Assembly: GCA_024345305.1 (NCBI GenBank)
Contig: BRON01000020.1
Coordinates: forward strand, 62,001-126,000
Direction of reading: 5' to 3'
Source: Mrakia gelida
Taxonomy: Eukaryota; Basidiomycota; Tremellomycetes; Cystofilobasidiales; Mrakiaceae
Length of the DNA: 64,000 nt
Part shown: positions 43,183-54,900 of the stretch, piece by piece
Numbering within the stretch: the stretch's first letter is position 1
Layout: each line of letters starts with the position of its first letter
Translations under genes and position numbers: made by a program
The notes under the pieces: model-generated
Databases searched by the model: none
Seen by the model: the letters and a program-made list of their open reading frames with translations, nothing else
What the model was told of the DNA's origin: nothing

Positions 43183-45190
43183 ATGTCCTCGTCGCTCTCC
43201 AGCGAGCTCACTCAAGAGGCCTACCTCACCCTCCCTCCCAAAGCCTTCCTCGACATCCTCGCTTCAGCCCTCCCGCCATCCTCCTCCGCCGCCTTCGAGG
43301 AAGCTATCCAAACCCACCAAGACTGACCTGACCTCATCCAGAACCTTAGGTTTCATTCTCGTCAGAGGAGCTTACGGAGAGCGTTGAAGGGGCTCGAGAG
43401 AAACGTGAGGAGGAAGGGAGGAGAAGGGGCAGACGATCAGGTCAGTCCCTTGTCTTTCTCGTCCTTGATCCGAGAGGGGCTAGAGTGCGAGAGCTCGGAG
43501 GAAGATCTGAATCTGACGTTCTCGACGTTCCGGTTCCCTTTGGGGTCACCAGAAGAACTTCATGCTCGAAATCGCGAAGCAGATCGACTCCTGGCTTCAA
43601 GCGCTCTTCTTCGTCTGCATCGAGCTCAGGGAGGAGCTCGAACTGGGTCACGAGAGTCTGGCGGTGATAAGGGAGACGCTGAGAGATCTGAAAAAGTCAA
43701 AGTCAAGGTGAGTGAAGCACCCGTCTTTCGTTCGCTTCGAGCTCTGAACGTCCTGCCTGACCAGCTCTTCTTCTTCGCTTCTTCTTCTTCCAGACACGAC
43801 CTCCAACGAATCAGCTTCACGTACAAGATCCTTCTCTGGTCTCCCTCCCCAACCAACTCAGGATCCTCGACAGCCTACTCGACTCCTCACCTCAGCGGTC
43901 TACTCACCAAGTTCTGGCGCGACCTCCTCCTCGTCGCGGCCGTCGGAGGGAAGAAGAACGATCAGCTAGGGTTCAGGATGGTCGAGTACTTGGAAACTCC
44001 TGGCTGCGAGTCGGAAATCCAGCTGGCCAAGCTCATGCGGGACGATAAGAGTGAGTAACGACGACGTTGGTTCGCGCTGGTGTTTCGACGCGTCGATTCT
44101 GATCATCTCCCATCTTTGCCTCGTTTACCTCCTTTCTCTTTTCTTAGGTGGTTCTCGAACGTACAACGATTCGCCGCCTTTCGAGGATGAGTGGTACCCC
44201 GTCGATCTCAAAGGTGAGCCTTCAACCCGCCTTTCTTTCCTGGAGCTTGCAACTACTCTCGCTGACCCTTCTCCTCTCGGCCTTCTCAGCTGGCCTCCCC
44301 TCTCTCAGGACATCTCTCCATCAACATCGAAAGAACGTCTTCAAATCCAAACCCACCGTCTCCCTCTTCCGCTCCCTCGTCGCACACGAACCCTCCCTCT
44401 CCACGTCCCTCCAAAATCGCGTCCGTTCCATCGTCGAGTCCGAGGACACCCCCATCTCTTCGCTCACCAACGAACTCGTCACCCTCGCCTTCCAATCCTA
44501 CTTCGTCTCTCCGTCCACCACCTCCCCTCCATGGTCGCTCTCGTCACTCGTCTCGAAGACCCCTCCCTCGCCTTCAAACCATGGCTCTTCCCCGTCCTCT
44601 TCTCCGTCATCGTCAGTCTCGCTCAGCTTTCTTCGGAGGGACGAGCGGCCGCTCGACCCATCCTCGAACGACACTACGCTTCGGCCGTTCAGGCGATCTG
44701 GAACGAGATCAACAAGGACTACCCCAACCTCGCCGCCGCGACGGAAGCTCTCAAGACGAAGTACGAGCAGAGGAAACTCTCTCATGCGTGGCCTCAAAAG
44801 GAATCCAACCAAGAGTACCGCGGGGAGCTGCTCGACTCCTACGTCAAGATGGCGAAAGGGGAGAAGGAGGACAACTCGTTCCCTTTCGTAGGAGGAGGAT
44901 TCAACATGGGTCTCTTGACGGCTCGACTGAACGAGAACCGGAAGATCCACGAAATCGAGGGACCGGTGGAAGGCGTGGTGGTGGAGACTCTGTTGAGCGA
45001 CGATAGTGACTACGAGGAGGAGAAGCCGAGGAGGAAGCCTGATCTGGTGAAGAGGTTGAGGGATTGGAGGACTGTTATGGAGCAGTGGCCGGACGAGGAG
45101 GAGAAGAAGGTGTTGCAGAAGAAGTTTGGGCCGAAGAAGAACCCTTTCTATGAGTTCGATGGGTGGGCGAAGGCGTTGGCGCAACGGTGA
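43183..45190 (+). CDS. Unknown helical protein with an in-frame stop and a frame change
   Basis: Exons traced: 43183-43440, 43553-43707, 43794-44050, 44148-44213, 44290-45190. Predicted content is mostly alpha-helical, with a Lys-Asn-Phe-Met-Leu-Glu-Ile helix, a WRDLLLVAAVGG block, and a C-terminus rich in Asp/Glu/Lys ending in a Phe-Tyr-Glu-Phe-Asp-Gly-Trp motif. I do not recognise the family. Two problems are visible. An in-frame TGA occurs at 43324-43326 inside protein-like sequence, with no usable donor before it. In the last exon the coding frame changes near 44500-44531, where both frames look genuine on their own side. The gene may be decayed, may use unusual splicing, or the sequence may contain errors. 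The start codon is the first ATG of the open region. Confidence 0.55.
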
Positions 45191-45598
45191 ATCTGATTCT
45201 TTCGCTGTCTCGCGCTCCTTCGTCGACTCGTTGCTTCTCGTCCGTCGCGTCGTGAACTGATCCAGTCTTTGTTCTCTTCGCTCTCACTTTCATCGTCTCG
45301 TCACATCCCTCGCCTCGGTGCAATATCTCTCGCTACCTGCTTCAGACTCACGTACACCTACGACCACGTCTACGAGAGGATCTTCGTCTCGAAGGCGATT
45401 CAAGCGCTTTACGCGACGTCGTCAAACAGCAGGGCGATGAAGGCGGCAGAGTGGAACCTTGACATGTGATGAACGAGGCCGACTATTCCTTTCGGTTCTT
45501 GGGAGAGTTCCGAGCTCTGAAAGCCTCCGCGACGCGTCTTCCTCGTGCTCTCGACTCGCTCGAGCCGTCGTGCCTTCAATCTGGACGAACGCCATCGA
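45191..45598. other. Convergent spacer
   Basis: 3' flanks of the unknown gene and of the cysteine-synthase-like gene. One GACGCGTC copy lies near 45531. No gene was seen. Confidence 0.45.
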
Positions 45599-47591
45599 TC
45601 AATCCAAAACGGCGTACTTCAACAGCTCCTTGGGGATGGCCTCTACCAGTCCCTTCGACTTGAGCCAGCTCAGCGAGAAGAGACGAGTTTGGTATCTGTT
45701 TCGAAGAGCGAGAAACAGAACGACGCGTCGTCAGTTTCGAGCGCAAATCCCCTCGTCTCATCGGCTTTCGAAGCGAGATAAAACTCACCTGTAGGCTCCG
45801 TCGCAGAGAATGGTGACCACCGTCTTCCCTGGAGAAGTCGAAGCGAGAGCGAAAATTAGGTCAGCTGGAGAAGAAGGGGAAACGAAGGGAAGAGGAATCG
45901 AGGTGGAAAGAGAAGAACGAACCTTTCCCGAGCTTCTCAGCAACCTTCACGGCAGCCACGACATTCAGAGCCGAGCTAGCTCCGATGTAGATCCCTTCCT
46001 CGTGTAGCAGTCGGTAGACCATAGCGATGGACTCGGCGTCGGGGATGTGGACGGCTCCGTCGAGGAGAGCGATGTCGGGAGCGAGGTTGTCTGTGAGTCG
46101 TCCTTGTCCGATTCCTGTTCGGAATAAGTCACACAAAGCGTTCGAAATGTCAGCTCGTGATCGTTGTTCCGACCGGATTGAACGAGCTCTCGTGCTCGAG
46201 CGAAGAAAGAGCTCAAAAACTCACCCTCCGTGATCGACCCAGTTCCCGTCCTCTCCTTCACCTTGTCCTCCACCAACCTGAACAGCACACTGCCTGGAGG
46301 ATCAGCCAAGAAGCACTTCACATCCCCTCCGCTCTTCCCCTTCAAGAACCTCGTCGTTCCAGCGAGGGTTCCACCCGTTCCAGTCGCACAGACGAACGCG
46401 TCGAGTCCCGTTTCGCGCGTCTGAGCCCAGATTTCGGGACCTGTTGAGTCGATGTGAGCTTGACGGTTGGCGATGTTGTCGAACTGGTTCGTCCAGACGG
46501 CGTTGGGGAGGGAGGCAGCGTAGCGAGCGGCTTGGTGATTGTAGTTTTGAGGGTTGTCGAAGGGGACGGCTGAGGGAAAGCGAGAGCGAGGGAGAGGTTG
46601 GGTCAGGGCGGGGAAGAGGCGGTCGAAGGCGAAGGAGACGACGAACCAGGGACCGGTCGAACGTCCGCTCCCAGCATCTTGAGGAGATCGATCTTCTCTT
46701 GACTCTGTCAAGGGCGAAGATGGGAGTCAGGTCGAGCGAACGAAGGACGCCGAAGGAAGAGAAGGAGAAAGGGACGAACCTGATTGTCAGGCATGTAGAT
46801 TACACAGTTGTACCCCTTCGCTCTACAGACATGAGCGAGTCCGATTCCAGTGTTTCCAGCAGTTCCTTCCACGACGGTTCCTCCAGGCTTGATGAGACCT
46901 GAGGTCGAAGGGGAAGGAAGGGAAAGGTGAGCTCGAAGGAAGGTGGAGGGAGGGGAGGGCTGAGGAGAGGTCGAGCTCACCTTTCGCCTCAGCGTCTTTC
47001 ACGACCCAGAGAGCAGCTCGATCCTTGACACTTCCTCCTGGGTTCTGGAACTCTGCTTTCCCGAGGATGTTGCAGCCGGTTTGATCAGAGAGGTGTTTGA
47101 GACGGATCTGAAAGGGCGAGGAGATGGGAAGGGCGCGAAGGTCGATGTCAGCGAAGCTCGGAGGAAGGCGAAGCGGGTTGCTGGAGAGTGGAAGACGAGC
47201 AGGGACGAACGAGAGGAGTGTTTCTGGTTGAGATGAGAGCGAAGATGGGCAGGTCAGCAAATTTGGTCGGTGCGAGATCTCGCTGAGCTCGAAGAAGGGA
47301 TGAGCTCGGGTTCGTCCTCCTTTCAGCGTCGAGCTCATCCCCTTCCTCCTCTCCCCCTCCTCTTGCTCCTGCCAGCGCCTCCGACGAGCTCATCGAGCTG
47401 AGCCCAGCGACTGCCAGCCTGCCTCCATCCTATGGCGATGATCTCCGACCCAAGAAGCGAAAGGGAGAAAGAACTAACCCGATGGATCCCACGAAGCCCT
47501 CGACGGGACCGGAGGTGTGAGGCGAGAGAGTCGAGTACGTCCTCAGAGAGCGCCGAAGCGTAGGAACAACGAGCGGACGAAAGGCGAGCAT
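45599..47591 (-). CDS. Mitochondrial cysteine-synthase-like PLP enzyme
   Basis: Nine exons on the minus strand: 47479-47591, 47211-47223, 46981-47107, 46780-46898, 46647-46704, 46225-46569, 45923-46114, 45791-45830, 45599-45695; about 367 residues. The Arg/Ser-rich N-terminus suggests mitochondrial import. The fold-type II PLP site is clear: NTPL, then NPGGSVKDR with the Schiff-base Lys near residue 70, [11 protein letters not shown], and the glycine loop [10 protein letters not shown]. The enzyme family makes cysteine from O-acetylserine and sulfide; the closest fungal group by memory is the yeast YGR012W/Mcy1 type, whose substrate is less certain. Exon 2 is a 13-nt micro-exon carrying the NTPL motif. 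It shares a 206-bp divergent promoter with the second MYND gene. Confidence 0.92.
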
Positions 47592-47797
47592 AGAAGGAAG
47601 GAAAGGTAGAAAAGGGTCGTGGTTGGTGAGCTGGAATGGAAAAGAGAGAGCGAAGGAAGGGATAGCAAGAAAACGAATGACGCCTTGCAAATGAAATCGG
47701 TTCGCCCTCAAGCTTGAGTTCTCTCCCGACGTCCATCCTCCCGGAAAAACTTCATCCCCGACCTCACAAGCTCCTCAGTAATCAAATCTTCCTTCCC

Positions 47798-49165
47798 ATG
47801 CCTCGTCCTTCCTCGAAACCCACCCCTGGGAACTACGTCGACCTCGAGTTCAGCGACGTTTCCGTTGCGTTGACGAGCTCGCGTCCACCTTCACAGGGAT
47901 CACTTCTGCTTCTTGCGTTCTTCCAGCTCACGAGAAGGTCATCGCCAGATTCGTGAGTACCTAAGCTCGGCTCCTACATCTCCTCGCTTCGCCTGTGCCA
48001 CTCACGGGCGGCTTCTATCTCGGTCAACTCTTCCTCCTTCGCCTCCCTCCTCCCTCAGGTCGACCAGAGCGCCCGTCTGTCCCTCAAGGATAGGGTCAAG
48101 CATGATCTCGCTGATTGAAGGTTCTATGTCAGTTGTATCTCATCTGCTACTCCATCTCGACGCTTTGCTGATCTGCTGTTGTTCTGTCCTTCTCGTCGCA
48201 GGCGGAGTTTGCAGCTCGATACCTTCCGGTCTTCATCTCCCTCCTTCCCTCTCTCGCGAAGATCGATCGTGGTCTCAGCGTCTTCCTGATGGTCATCGGA
48301 ACCAGCATCGCTCACACTTCTCATTTTCCGATGTGGGTGAGAGTGGCTCCTTGGGAGGACGTCGAGGCTGGCTTGAACGCGTTGGTTCGAACGATCCAGC
48401 GAGCAATTCCAGGTGTTGACATCGTGCGTTCTCTCATTTACGTCGTCTCGTTGATCTCTCAATCCGAGCTCACGCGCTACATCTCTTTTCAGACCCATGG
48501 CCCTGGAGGGCGAGAAGAAGAGGCGCTCATGTCGGCGAGCTGCCTTCTCGGCGCCATCATCAGCAGTCTCCCTCCCTCCTTCAACAACTACACAGCTCCC
48601 CTCCTCTTCCCCTTCTTCAATACATCCTCCTTCCAACGGTTCTCTGCCTCCTTTCTGTCCGCCGGAAGGCAGATCCCACCTCATGAGGGCAAAGGTCGAT
48701 CCGAAGTCCACGAAGCGTTGGCTCGTTTCTCCTCCTTCCTCTCCCTCCACTGGACCGTCGAGGATCTTCGTCGAAGCACCATAGAGAGACTCAAGGTCCC
48801 TTGGCATCGGTGCGAGGGCTTTGGAGAGGGTTTGTCGTGCGTTCATGCTCGAACGGAGGAGATGATGGCTTGTGGAAAGGTGCGTCGACGCGTCTCGCTT
48901 TTCTTCGGTCTTGCGTCTCTCTCTCTCGCTCTCTCTCCGCGAGACTGATCCAACTCCGTCCGTCTTTCTCTTCAGTGCAAAGCTGTTCGGTACTGCTCGA
49001 GAGGTGCGCCTCTCCTCCCTCTTTACCTCTCGAGCGAACCCTCGCGTCGACGGCTGATTCTCGTCGTGCGTTGCCCACGTTCGATTTCTTACAGAACACC
49101 AGCGAACTCACTGGCCTGTGCACAAGAAAACTTGCGTACCACCCTACTTTTTGGATGCGATGTGA
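47798..49165 (+). CDS. MYND zinc-finger protein, second copy
   Basis: Likely exons: 47798-47804 (uncertain), 47897-47952, 48059-48094, 48202-48423, 48493-48879, 48976-49003, 49095-49165; about 268 residues. From 47897 onward the frame is continuous and helical, ending in a MYND finger formed by CEGFGEGLSC, Met-Ala-Cys-Gly-Lys-Cys, AVRYCSREHQR and a closing Lys-Lys-Thr-Cys. The finger is split by introns at the same places as in the MYND gene at 27535-28804, and the middle finger exon is 28 nt in both. MYND domains bind proline-rich partners; the role here is unknown. The first exon is a 7-nt proposal, because the ATG at 47798 is in another frame than the rest unless a short first exon is used. 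Confidence 0.75.
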
Positions 49166-49475
49166 AGGGACGATGGAGGGAGGAAGGGACGAGTGGAAGC
49201 GACGAGCGGGTCAGGATTCAGGACGTGATGAGCTTTGGTTTTCGCTCTCTCTCTTCTACTGTATCTCGAAAGGACGAAACACATACCACAGAGCTCTGAC
49301 TCGAAGCCTAGGCGACTCGACCTCGTTTTGAAAGGAGACAGAAAGCTCATCTTCTCGAGTCATCCCGTCAAAGCAAAAAAAAAAAGAGAGTGCGTGAGCT
49401 CGAAACGAAACGCACCGAGTCACCTCTGTTTTGCCTTCCAACGACCAGCGAGCCTCTCCTCCCCCCTATCCTACG
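49166..49475. other. Intergenic before ARG3
   Basis: Tandem spacer with an A run near 49375 and a C/T-rich leader before ARG3. No coding signal. Confidence 0.45.
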
Positions 49476-51498
49476 ATGTCCCTCTCGCTCTCCTCCCTCC
49501 CTCGACGAACGATCGTTGCCTCTACGGCCTCGCTCCTCTCCAGGTCTTACGCTTCCACGACGGCTGCTCCCTTCTCGGACTCGCCTGCTCCTTCCTCCTC
49601 CCCCTCCCCCGTCGTCGCTCCTCCTCTTACGGCTCCCTCTCTCCTCTCCCTTGCGGATCTCTCTACGGCTGAGATTACTCGACTTGTGACTCTCGCTCAA
49701 CACTTCAAAACTCAATGCAAACCTCCCGTTTCGGCTGCTGGGAAGTTGGAGAAGTCGCTCGCGGATAAGACGATCGCTCTTCTCTTTTCAAAGAGGAGTA
49801 CGAGGACGAGGGTGGCGAGTGAGACGAGTACCAAGTTGTTGGGAGGACACTCCATGTTCTTGGGGCCGGGGGATGTCCAGTTGGGAGTCAACGAGAGCTT
49901 GAAGGATACCAGCATGTGAGTCTTACGTTCGTCCCCGGGAGAAGCAGGGGGGGAGAGGAGGAAGGGAGGAGGAGGGAGGAGGTTGAGGTTGAGCTCTCCG
50001 TTTCTTCTTTCTTCCGACTGTCCCTCTCTTTTCTCGCTCGAGGATTTCGCCTCCAAGAGCAGAGGTGTATGGAAGGGACTCATCCCTTCGGCGTGAAGAT
50101 CTTCACCCTCTTCACGTCAACCGAAGAGGCCCTACCTCGCTCATCTCCCCCCAAAAGATAACGGAAGGACGCGCGAGCTCATCGCCAAAGACCAATCCTG
50201 ACTCGCCATCTCCTCCCTTCTTTTTGCCTCTCCCCTGCAGCGTCCTCGGCTCAATGGTCGACGGAATCATGGCTCGAGTAGGCTCCCACTCGGAAGTCGA
50301 AACCCTCGCCGCTCACTCCAAAATCCCCATCATCAACGCCCTCTCGGACCTCTACCACCCAACCCAAACCCTCGCCTCCCTCCTCACCCTCGCTCACATC
50401 TACAAGGCTCGAAAACCTACCCAGTCCTCCCTCATCGCCTCCTCCTCCTCCTCCTCCTCCCCTGAAACCACCACTACAACCCCAGCAGCCAAGAAGCCCG
50501 TCCCAACCTCGTGGTCGTCGCTGCTCGCTCCCAACTTCCAGCCCAAGGAGCCGAGCAAGGTCAACCCTCTCGAGTGCTTGAAGGGTCTCAAGGTCGCTTG
50601 GATTGGAGATACCAACAACGTCGTGAACGACATGATCGTCGCGTACCCTAGGTTGGGGATCGAGTTGAGGGTCGCCAGTCCTGGAGGAAGGGAGGGAGAG
50701 TACGGAGTCGACAAGAGGGTCGAGGCTAAGCTGTGAGTCGACGTTTTCCGCCATTTTGTCTTCCGGGTGTCGTCGAGGACTCGTAGGGATGGATAAGGAA
50801 GTGCGGATAGGAAGGGAGCTGATCTCCTCCCCTCTTCTCGTTCCGTCTCGTCTCGTTCGTTCTCCCCTCCTCCCAGCGAGGAATTCGGCCACGCTTCCTC
50901 CGTTCTCTTCACCGCTTCCCCAGCTGAGGCTCTCAAGGACGCCGACGTCGTCGTCACCGATACCTGGATCTCGATGGGACAGGAGTCCGACTCGTCCAAG
51001 CGTCTCGCGGATTTCTCTGGATTCCAGATCACTGAGGGTTCGTTTCTTTCGCGTCCTTTCCCTTCCTTCCCTTCCCTTCCGTCCCCTCCTTCTCGATCAA
51101 CCTCTTTCTGACTGACACTTTCGCGTCTTTATGCTCGTTCGTTCGACCAACAGCCCTCTGCAAGGACGCCGGAGCCTCGCCCGACTGGAAGTTCATGCAC
51201 TGTCTCCCTCGACACCACGACGAGGTCGACGACGAGGTCTTCTACGGAACCAGGAGCACCGTGTTCGCTGAGGCGGAGAACAGGAAGTGGAGTATCATGG
51301 CTATCTTCCAGTGAGTATCTGCTGTCTTTTTCGTTCGGGGAGGTTGTGAGGGGAGGGAGGGGAGGGGAGGAGGCGGTCGCGTCGCGCGTCGAACATCAGT
51401 CGTCGTTCGAGTCTGAAAAGGTCTTTACTGAACACCCTTTTCCCCTCGTGGATGCTTTCATACGATTCAGCTCCTACTTCGGAAAGTGGCGAGTCTAA
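49476..51498 (+). CDS. ARG3: Ornithine carbamoyltransferase, mitochondrial
   Basis: Five exons: 49476-49915, 50241-50732, 50877-51037, 51154-51310, 51471-51498; about 425 residues. An N-terminal Ser/Arg-rich presequence of about 50 residues fits mitochondrial targeting. The carbamoyl-phosphate motif Ser-Thr-Arg-Thr-Arg occurs near residue 108, His-Pro-Thr-Gln in exon 2 and the ornithine-binding His-Cys-Leu-Pro-Arg-His near residue 390. It makes citrulline from ornithine and carbamoyl phosphate in arginine synthesis. Unlike most orthologs, an insertion of roughly 60 residues rich in Ser, Thr and Pro lies between the first-domain helix Leu-Thr-Leu-Ala-His-Ile-Tyr and the [11 protein letters not shown] strand that opens the second domain. 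No intron signal removes it. The last exon is only 28 nt. Confidence 0.96.
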
Positions 51499-51975
51499 AG
51501 GGAGGAGGGGAGTTCCCTTGTCGTTCGAGGTTACGTTCGAGAGGGAGACGACCTCGTTCGTTCGTTCGGAGGTGGGATCGATCTAGTCTACGTACTCAAA
51601 GTTGTGTTTCCATAATCTAGTTCGTCTTGTATCTGATCCTTATACTTTTCACCCATCCTGAATCTCTCGACGCCTTGAGACGGAGGAAGAGAGATAAGTA
51701 CGTCGCGAACCTCGCTCGTCGCGATTCGGTCTGTCACTTCTTTCCTTCCGAGATCGGGACGAAGGTTCTGAGCTCAACTCCAGCCCTCTCAAAAAAGAGG
51801 AGTATGAACTTTGACTAGAGAAGGTGCCAAGGAGGTTTCCACTTTCTCTGGTCGTCAAGAACACCCTCTTCTGGCCCTGCTCGAAATGAGCTTCACCGAT
51901 TCGACGAAGCTCGCCTCGCTCTCCACCACCATCGACCCACCTCCTTCCCTCTGCCTTCGGTTTCGTGGAGCCAGG
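51499..51975. other. Intergenic between ARG3 and RAD3
   Basis: Carries the ARG3 3' flank and the RAD3 promoter. An AT-richer patch lies at 51590-51660. No gene was seen. Confidence 0.45.
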
Positions 51976-54900
51976 ATGAAGTTCTACATCGGGGATCTTC
52001 CCGTCATGTCAGTACAGTCAACTTGAGTGGACCGGGGAAGGAAGGACAAGGAGAGTGAGCTGACCCCCTCCCTTCCCTCCACCTTCGCCACCTCTCTTCC
52101 AGTTTCCCTTACGATCTCATCTACCCAGAACAGTACACCGTGAGCCCTAGTTCGTCAATCCGGACCTGGTAACGAAGCTGACTTTGATTAATGTTGGGCT
52201 CTATCAGTATATGTGCGATTTGAAGAAGACGTTGGACGCTGAGGTGAGTCTGAAGCGAGAGAGAGCTCACCAACTCGAAGGGAAGGAGGAGCTGACCCTC
52301 TCCTCTCGTTCTTGCTGTTGTTTGCTAGGGTCACTGCGTACTCGGTTAGTAAACTCTCCATCTTCTAACCCCGTGCCCTGTTTCTAACTCGATCTCGTTC
52401 TCGTCGTCTGTAGAAATGCCCTCTGGAACGGGGAAGACGGTCTCCCTCCTCTCGCTCATCATCTCCTACCAACAGGTTCATCATCCTCCCTCCTCCTCCT
52501 TCTTCCCTTTTCTCATCGACCCAGCCACACACACTGACCTCTCCTTCCCTTCGTTCGTATCGTATCGTTCTCAGTTCTACCCCACCCATCGAAAACTGAT
52601 CTACTGCTCTCGAACGGTCCCCGAGATTGAGAAGGCCCTCTCGGAGCTCAAGAGGTTGATGGACTACAGGAAACAGATGGGGTGCGAGGACGCCAACTTC
52701 AGAGGGATAGGGCTGAGTAGTAGGAAGAATTTGTGTTTGAATCCTGAGGTGAGTTTGTGTGTACGGTCCGTCGGTGGTGCGAGGGAGGGGAAGGTGGAGG
52801 GAGGAGGAAGGGAAGTCGAAACGAAGCTCACCTCGTTCGTTCGTCCCTTCGTGTGTTTTCGTTCGTTTGCCAGGTCGCGAAGGAGAAGAAGGGCAAAACG
52901 GTCGATGCTCGTTGTAGAGATTTAACGTCTACGGCTGCGTGTGAGAAGGGAAGGGCTGATCCGGGGAGTGTGCCGTTGTGTAGCTTTCATGAGGTTCGTC
53001 TCGTTCGCCTCTCTCCCTCTCCTTCGCGTTCGGTTCGAGCTCACTCAGTTCTCGTCGTTTGACGTAGGAACTCGGGACTCGAGAACCTGGAGACCTGTTT
53101 CCCGAGGGGGTGTTCACGCTCGAGGATATCAAGGACTACGGAAGGGAGAAGGGGATCTGTCCATATTTCGCTCTGCGTCGAATGGTGAGTCGAGTTGAGT
53201 TCCCTCGCCTGACTTCGAGAAGGAGGACCTGATAGCTTGAGTTGTTCGTCCAACAGATGCCCTTCGTCGACGTGATCATCTACTCGTTCCATTATCTCCT
53301 CGATCCCAAAGTCGCCGAGCAGGTCTCGAAGGAGCTGAGCGCGGAGAGCATCGTCGTGTTCGATGAGGCTCACAACATCGGTTCGTTATTCCTCTCTCCT
53401 TCTCGTTTCTCGACTCGACGCTGACCTTCGCGATCAATCTTGTGGCTCAGATAACGTCTGCATCGAGTCCCTGTCGGTCGACCTAACAAGACCAATACTG
53501 GACGCTGCTGGGAAGAGTGTGACTAAGTTGGGAGAGAAGATTGAGGAGTTCGTCTCGTCCCTTCCTTCGCGTCCCGATCCTCGCAGCTGATCGATACCCG
53601 TCTTCTCGTCGATACAGGATGAAGGAAACGGACGCTCAGAAGCTTCAGGACGAGTACGCGAAACTGGTGGAAGGGCTGCAGGGTGCTGAGGAGGGAGCCG
53701 AGGAGGATGATCTGCTCGCGAACCCTGGTGCGTTTTGCCTTCGCTCCTCCCTTCGCCTTCGAGCTCTGACTGATGGGGTTCGCTTCCTCTCAACAGTTCT
53801 GTCGGAGGACCTCATCCAGGAAGCAATACCTGGGAACATCCGAAAAGCAGAGCACTTCGTCGCCTTCTTGAAACGATTCATCGAGTACCTCAAGGTTCGT
53901 TTGCTCGCGTCGATTCCCTGTTCTTCCTCTCTCGCGAGCTAACTCGACCTTCGCTCTCCTCCAGACCCGAATGCGAGTCCTCCATGTCGTCGCCGAAACT
54001 CCCGTCTCCTTCTTACAACATCTCAAGGACATCACCTTCATCGAGAAACGGCCTCTGAAGTTCGTCCCTTCCCTCCTCCCCTGCTACGACGAGCCAAGCT
54101 CGAAGTTGACCGACCGTCTTTCTTCTCCCTTTGCCAGAGCCTGCGCCGAGCGACTCTCCTCACTCATCAAAACTCTCGAACTCACCAACATCGACGAGTA
54201 TTCAGGTCTACAGAAGGTCGCTGGGTTCGCTACCCTCGTCGCGACTTACGAGAAGGGTGAGTGATCTCGTCCTCCTTTTCGCCTTCGCTCGAAACCATGG
54301 AGCTGATCGAGTATTTCGCCTTCGCATCTGTGGCAGGATTCCTCCTCATCCTTGAGCCTTACGAGACGGATACAGCAACCGTCGCCAACCCCGTTTTCCA
54401 TTTCACGTGAGCTCGATCCGTCGCGTCGAGCTGGATCCTCTCTCTCTCTCTCTCTTCGCTGACTCTCAGACCTCTTTCTCTTTCGGCAGATGCCTCGACC
54501 CCGCTCTCGCCATGGCTCCCGTCTTCGAGAAGTTCAGTAGTGTAGTCATCACCTCTGGAACGATCTCTCCGCTCGAGATGTGTGAGTTCTTTCTCGCTTC
54601 TCCTCCTCCACCACGGGTCTCGCTCTGACCTCTCGACTTCCTCCCTTTTGCTCTGTTTCAGACCCCAAAATCCTCCAATTCCAACCCGTCGTCATCGAGA
54701 GTTACCCTATGACTCTCGCTCGAAATTCCTTCTTGCCTCTCGTGCGTCCTTCTTCCTCCTCCTCCTTTCTCCTCGTGTCGCGTCCCGTCCTTCCCCCTCG
54801 CTCTTCGTTCATCTTTCTCATCGCTAACCTTTTCGTTCTTTCTCTCCTTGTTTTAAACCCAACAAGGTCATCACCCGAGGTTCCGATCAAGTCAACATCT

